Assembly (NCBI RefSeq): GCF_900108955.1
Contig: NZ_FNYA01000003.1
Span: forward strand, 124,001-188,000
Direction of reading: 5' to 3'
Length of the DNA stretch: 64,000 nt
Origin: Flavobacterium terrigena
Lineage (GTDB): Bacteria > Bacteroidota > Bacteroidia > Flavobacteriales > Flavobacteriaceae
The notes under the pieces were generated by a model, which worked only from the letters and a program-made list of their open reading frames with translations, had not been told where the DNA came from and did no database searches. Shown piece by piece: positions 63,318 to 64,000 of this stretch. The position numbers and the translations under genes were made by a program. Each line of letters opens with the position of its first letter. Position 1 is the stretch's first letter.

Positions 63318-64000
63318 TTAAAAAGTGAAGCCTAAATTAAACCAAAAAGCAGAGAAATGTGTTTCAGGTGACCAAGTATATTTAATTTCAACTGGACCAA
63401 TAAGTGTATCTAATCCGTAACCTAATCCAAACCCTGTAAAGGAAGGCTTGTTTAACCAAGTTTTTGTGGCATTAAATATAAAATCGCCCACAATTGATGC
63501 GTTGTAAGTAAAGTTCACGTGGTTCTTTTTGTAAAATTCAAAATCAATAACAGAACTAGCTTTCACATAAGAATTTCCACTTAAGCTTAAAAAATCGTAA
63601 CCGTAAAAAGAACGAATATTGTTGGTGTCTTTAAATCCATTTCCACCTAAAACAAAATCGAAATAAGGTAAAGCAGAATATCCAACTTTAAACCCACCTT
63701 CGTTTTGAATAATTACAGAAATTTTTTTTATGGGTTCAAAAGCAATCGCCATATCGGCTTTTGCGATAGAAAACTTAGTAAATTGATTCGTATAATCAGA
63801 AGAATGGAAGTAATAATTAAAATTACTTTTAAAATACCATCCTTTTTTTGGAAAAAATTTATTGTCAAACGTATCGTGATTTAAATATCCAAAAAACGAA
63901 AAATAATTACTGTTTTCTATTGTTTTGTTAGCTTGGGGTAAGTTTTCCGATTTTAAATTTAAATGTTGGTGTTCTAAACCACCTCCAATATTATATTTTC
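63318..64000 (-). CDS. C-terminal part of an Omp85/BamA-type outer-membrane barrel, cut by the window edge
   Basis: The minus-strand frame is open to the last base, so about 227 C-terminal residues are seen; the ATG at 63752 is internal. The sequence alternates strands such as YFKSNFNYYFHSSDYT and ends GLGYGLDTLIGPVEIKYTWS...FWFNLGFTF, with a terminal Phe, the outer-membrane insertion signal. The GxGYGLDTLIGPVEIKY phrase is typical, from memory, of the barrel fused to patatin-like phospholipases in Flavobacteria. An upstream patatin domain would confirm this; other surface-antigen proteins are alternatives. Confidence 0.8.
   Translation of the reverse strand, partial: KYNIGGGLEHQHLNLKSENLPQANKTIENSNYFSFFGYLNHDTFDNKFFPKKGWYFKSNFNYYFHSSDYTNQFTKFSIAKADMAIAFEPIKKISVIIQNEGGFKVGYSALPYFDFVLGGNGFKDTNNIRSFYGYDFLSLSGNSYVKASSVIDFEFYKKNHVNFTYNASIVGDFIFNATKTWLNKPSFTGFGLGYGLDTLIGPVEIKYTWSPETHFSAFWFNLGFTF

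Overview
The window is chromosomal DNA of a Flavobacterium-like member of the Bacteroidetes (Flavobacteriaceae). The evidence is consistent: AT-rich DNA with almost no purine-rich ribosome binding sites, many starts preceded by the Bacteroidetes -7 box TAnnTTTG, a gliding-motility lipoprotein gene (gldH), three secreted proteases with C-terminal type IX secretion sorting tails, a RicT-like PSP1 protein with a cysteine-rich head, and many short bidirectional hairpin terminators. I see no rRNA, tRNA, CRISPR array, insertion sequence or prophage.

Layout. (1) 1-14228 is a surface polysaccharide locus: SAM methyltransferase, Wzx-type flippase, six glycosyltransferases or initiating sugar transferases, two Wzy/WaaL-type membrane proteins, a hexapeptide acyltransferase, a UDP-glucuronate decarboxylase-like SDR, a 2OG-Fe(II) oxygenase and a PaaK/CapK-like adenylating enzyme. 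A two-gene segment (5096-7042) runs against the others. (2) 14339-19249 holds core genes: purD, two small or membrane proteins of unknown function, upp, a DUF4254-type protein and a family 9 glycosyltransferase. (3) 19231-21335 is a two-gene accessory segment bounded by two almost identical hairpin terminators. (4) 21352-31406 carries a PaaE-like reductase with a thioesterase, an HU-CCDC81/SPOR protein, dprA, trpS, an acylglycerophosphate acyltransferase, a lipoprotein / ECF sigma / membrane-anchored beta-barrel operon, and recA. (5) 31565-38446 has trhO with an extra C-terminal domain, then a tight operon ricT-gldH-pbp1A-scoA-scoB. (6) 38608-49579 is an array of three large secreted metalloproteases (one M12B-like, two M4) built from interchangeable FN3, GEVED and sorting modules. 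(7) 49669-63246 has rlmI-like and fumarase genes, a six-gene minus-strand run (DUF3108-type, tryptophan 2,3-dioxygenase, M23 peptidase, pgi, SpmA/B-like), the tyrosine degradation pair hmgA-hppD and an amino acid permease. (8) The right edge cuts an outer-membrane barrel gene.

The catabolic genes fit together: tryptophan dioxygenase and HppD/HmgA open aromatic amino acid degradation; the acetoacetate and fumarate that finish the homogentisate route can be used by the 3-oxoacid CoA-transferase and the fumarase also in this window, and the permease may supply amino acids released by the secreted proteases.

The least expected signal is a predicted ~105-nt minus-strand small RNA at 58721-58826, with its own -7 box and terminator. 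It contains a GGTTGGTTAA stretch that can pair over 14 bases (one G-U) with the mRNA leader just before the start codon of the first M4 protease gene, and more weakly with the second. Other notable points are the apparent joining of a U32-type C-terminal domain to TrhO, an M23 peptidase with Cys in place of a zinc-ligand His, duplicated protease genes carrying duplicated terminators, and a structured leader with two mutually exclusive pairings ahead of hmgA-hppD.
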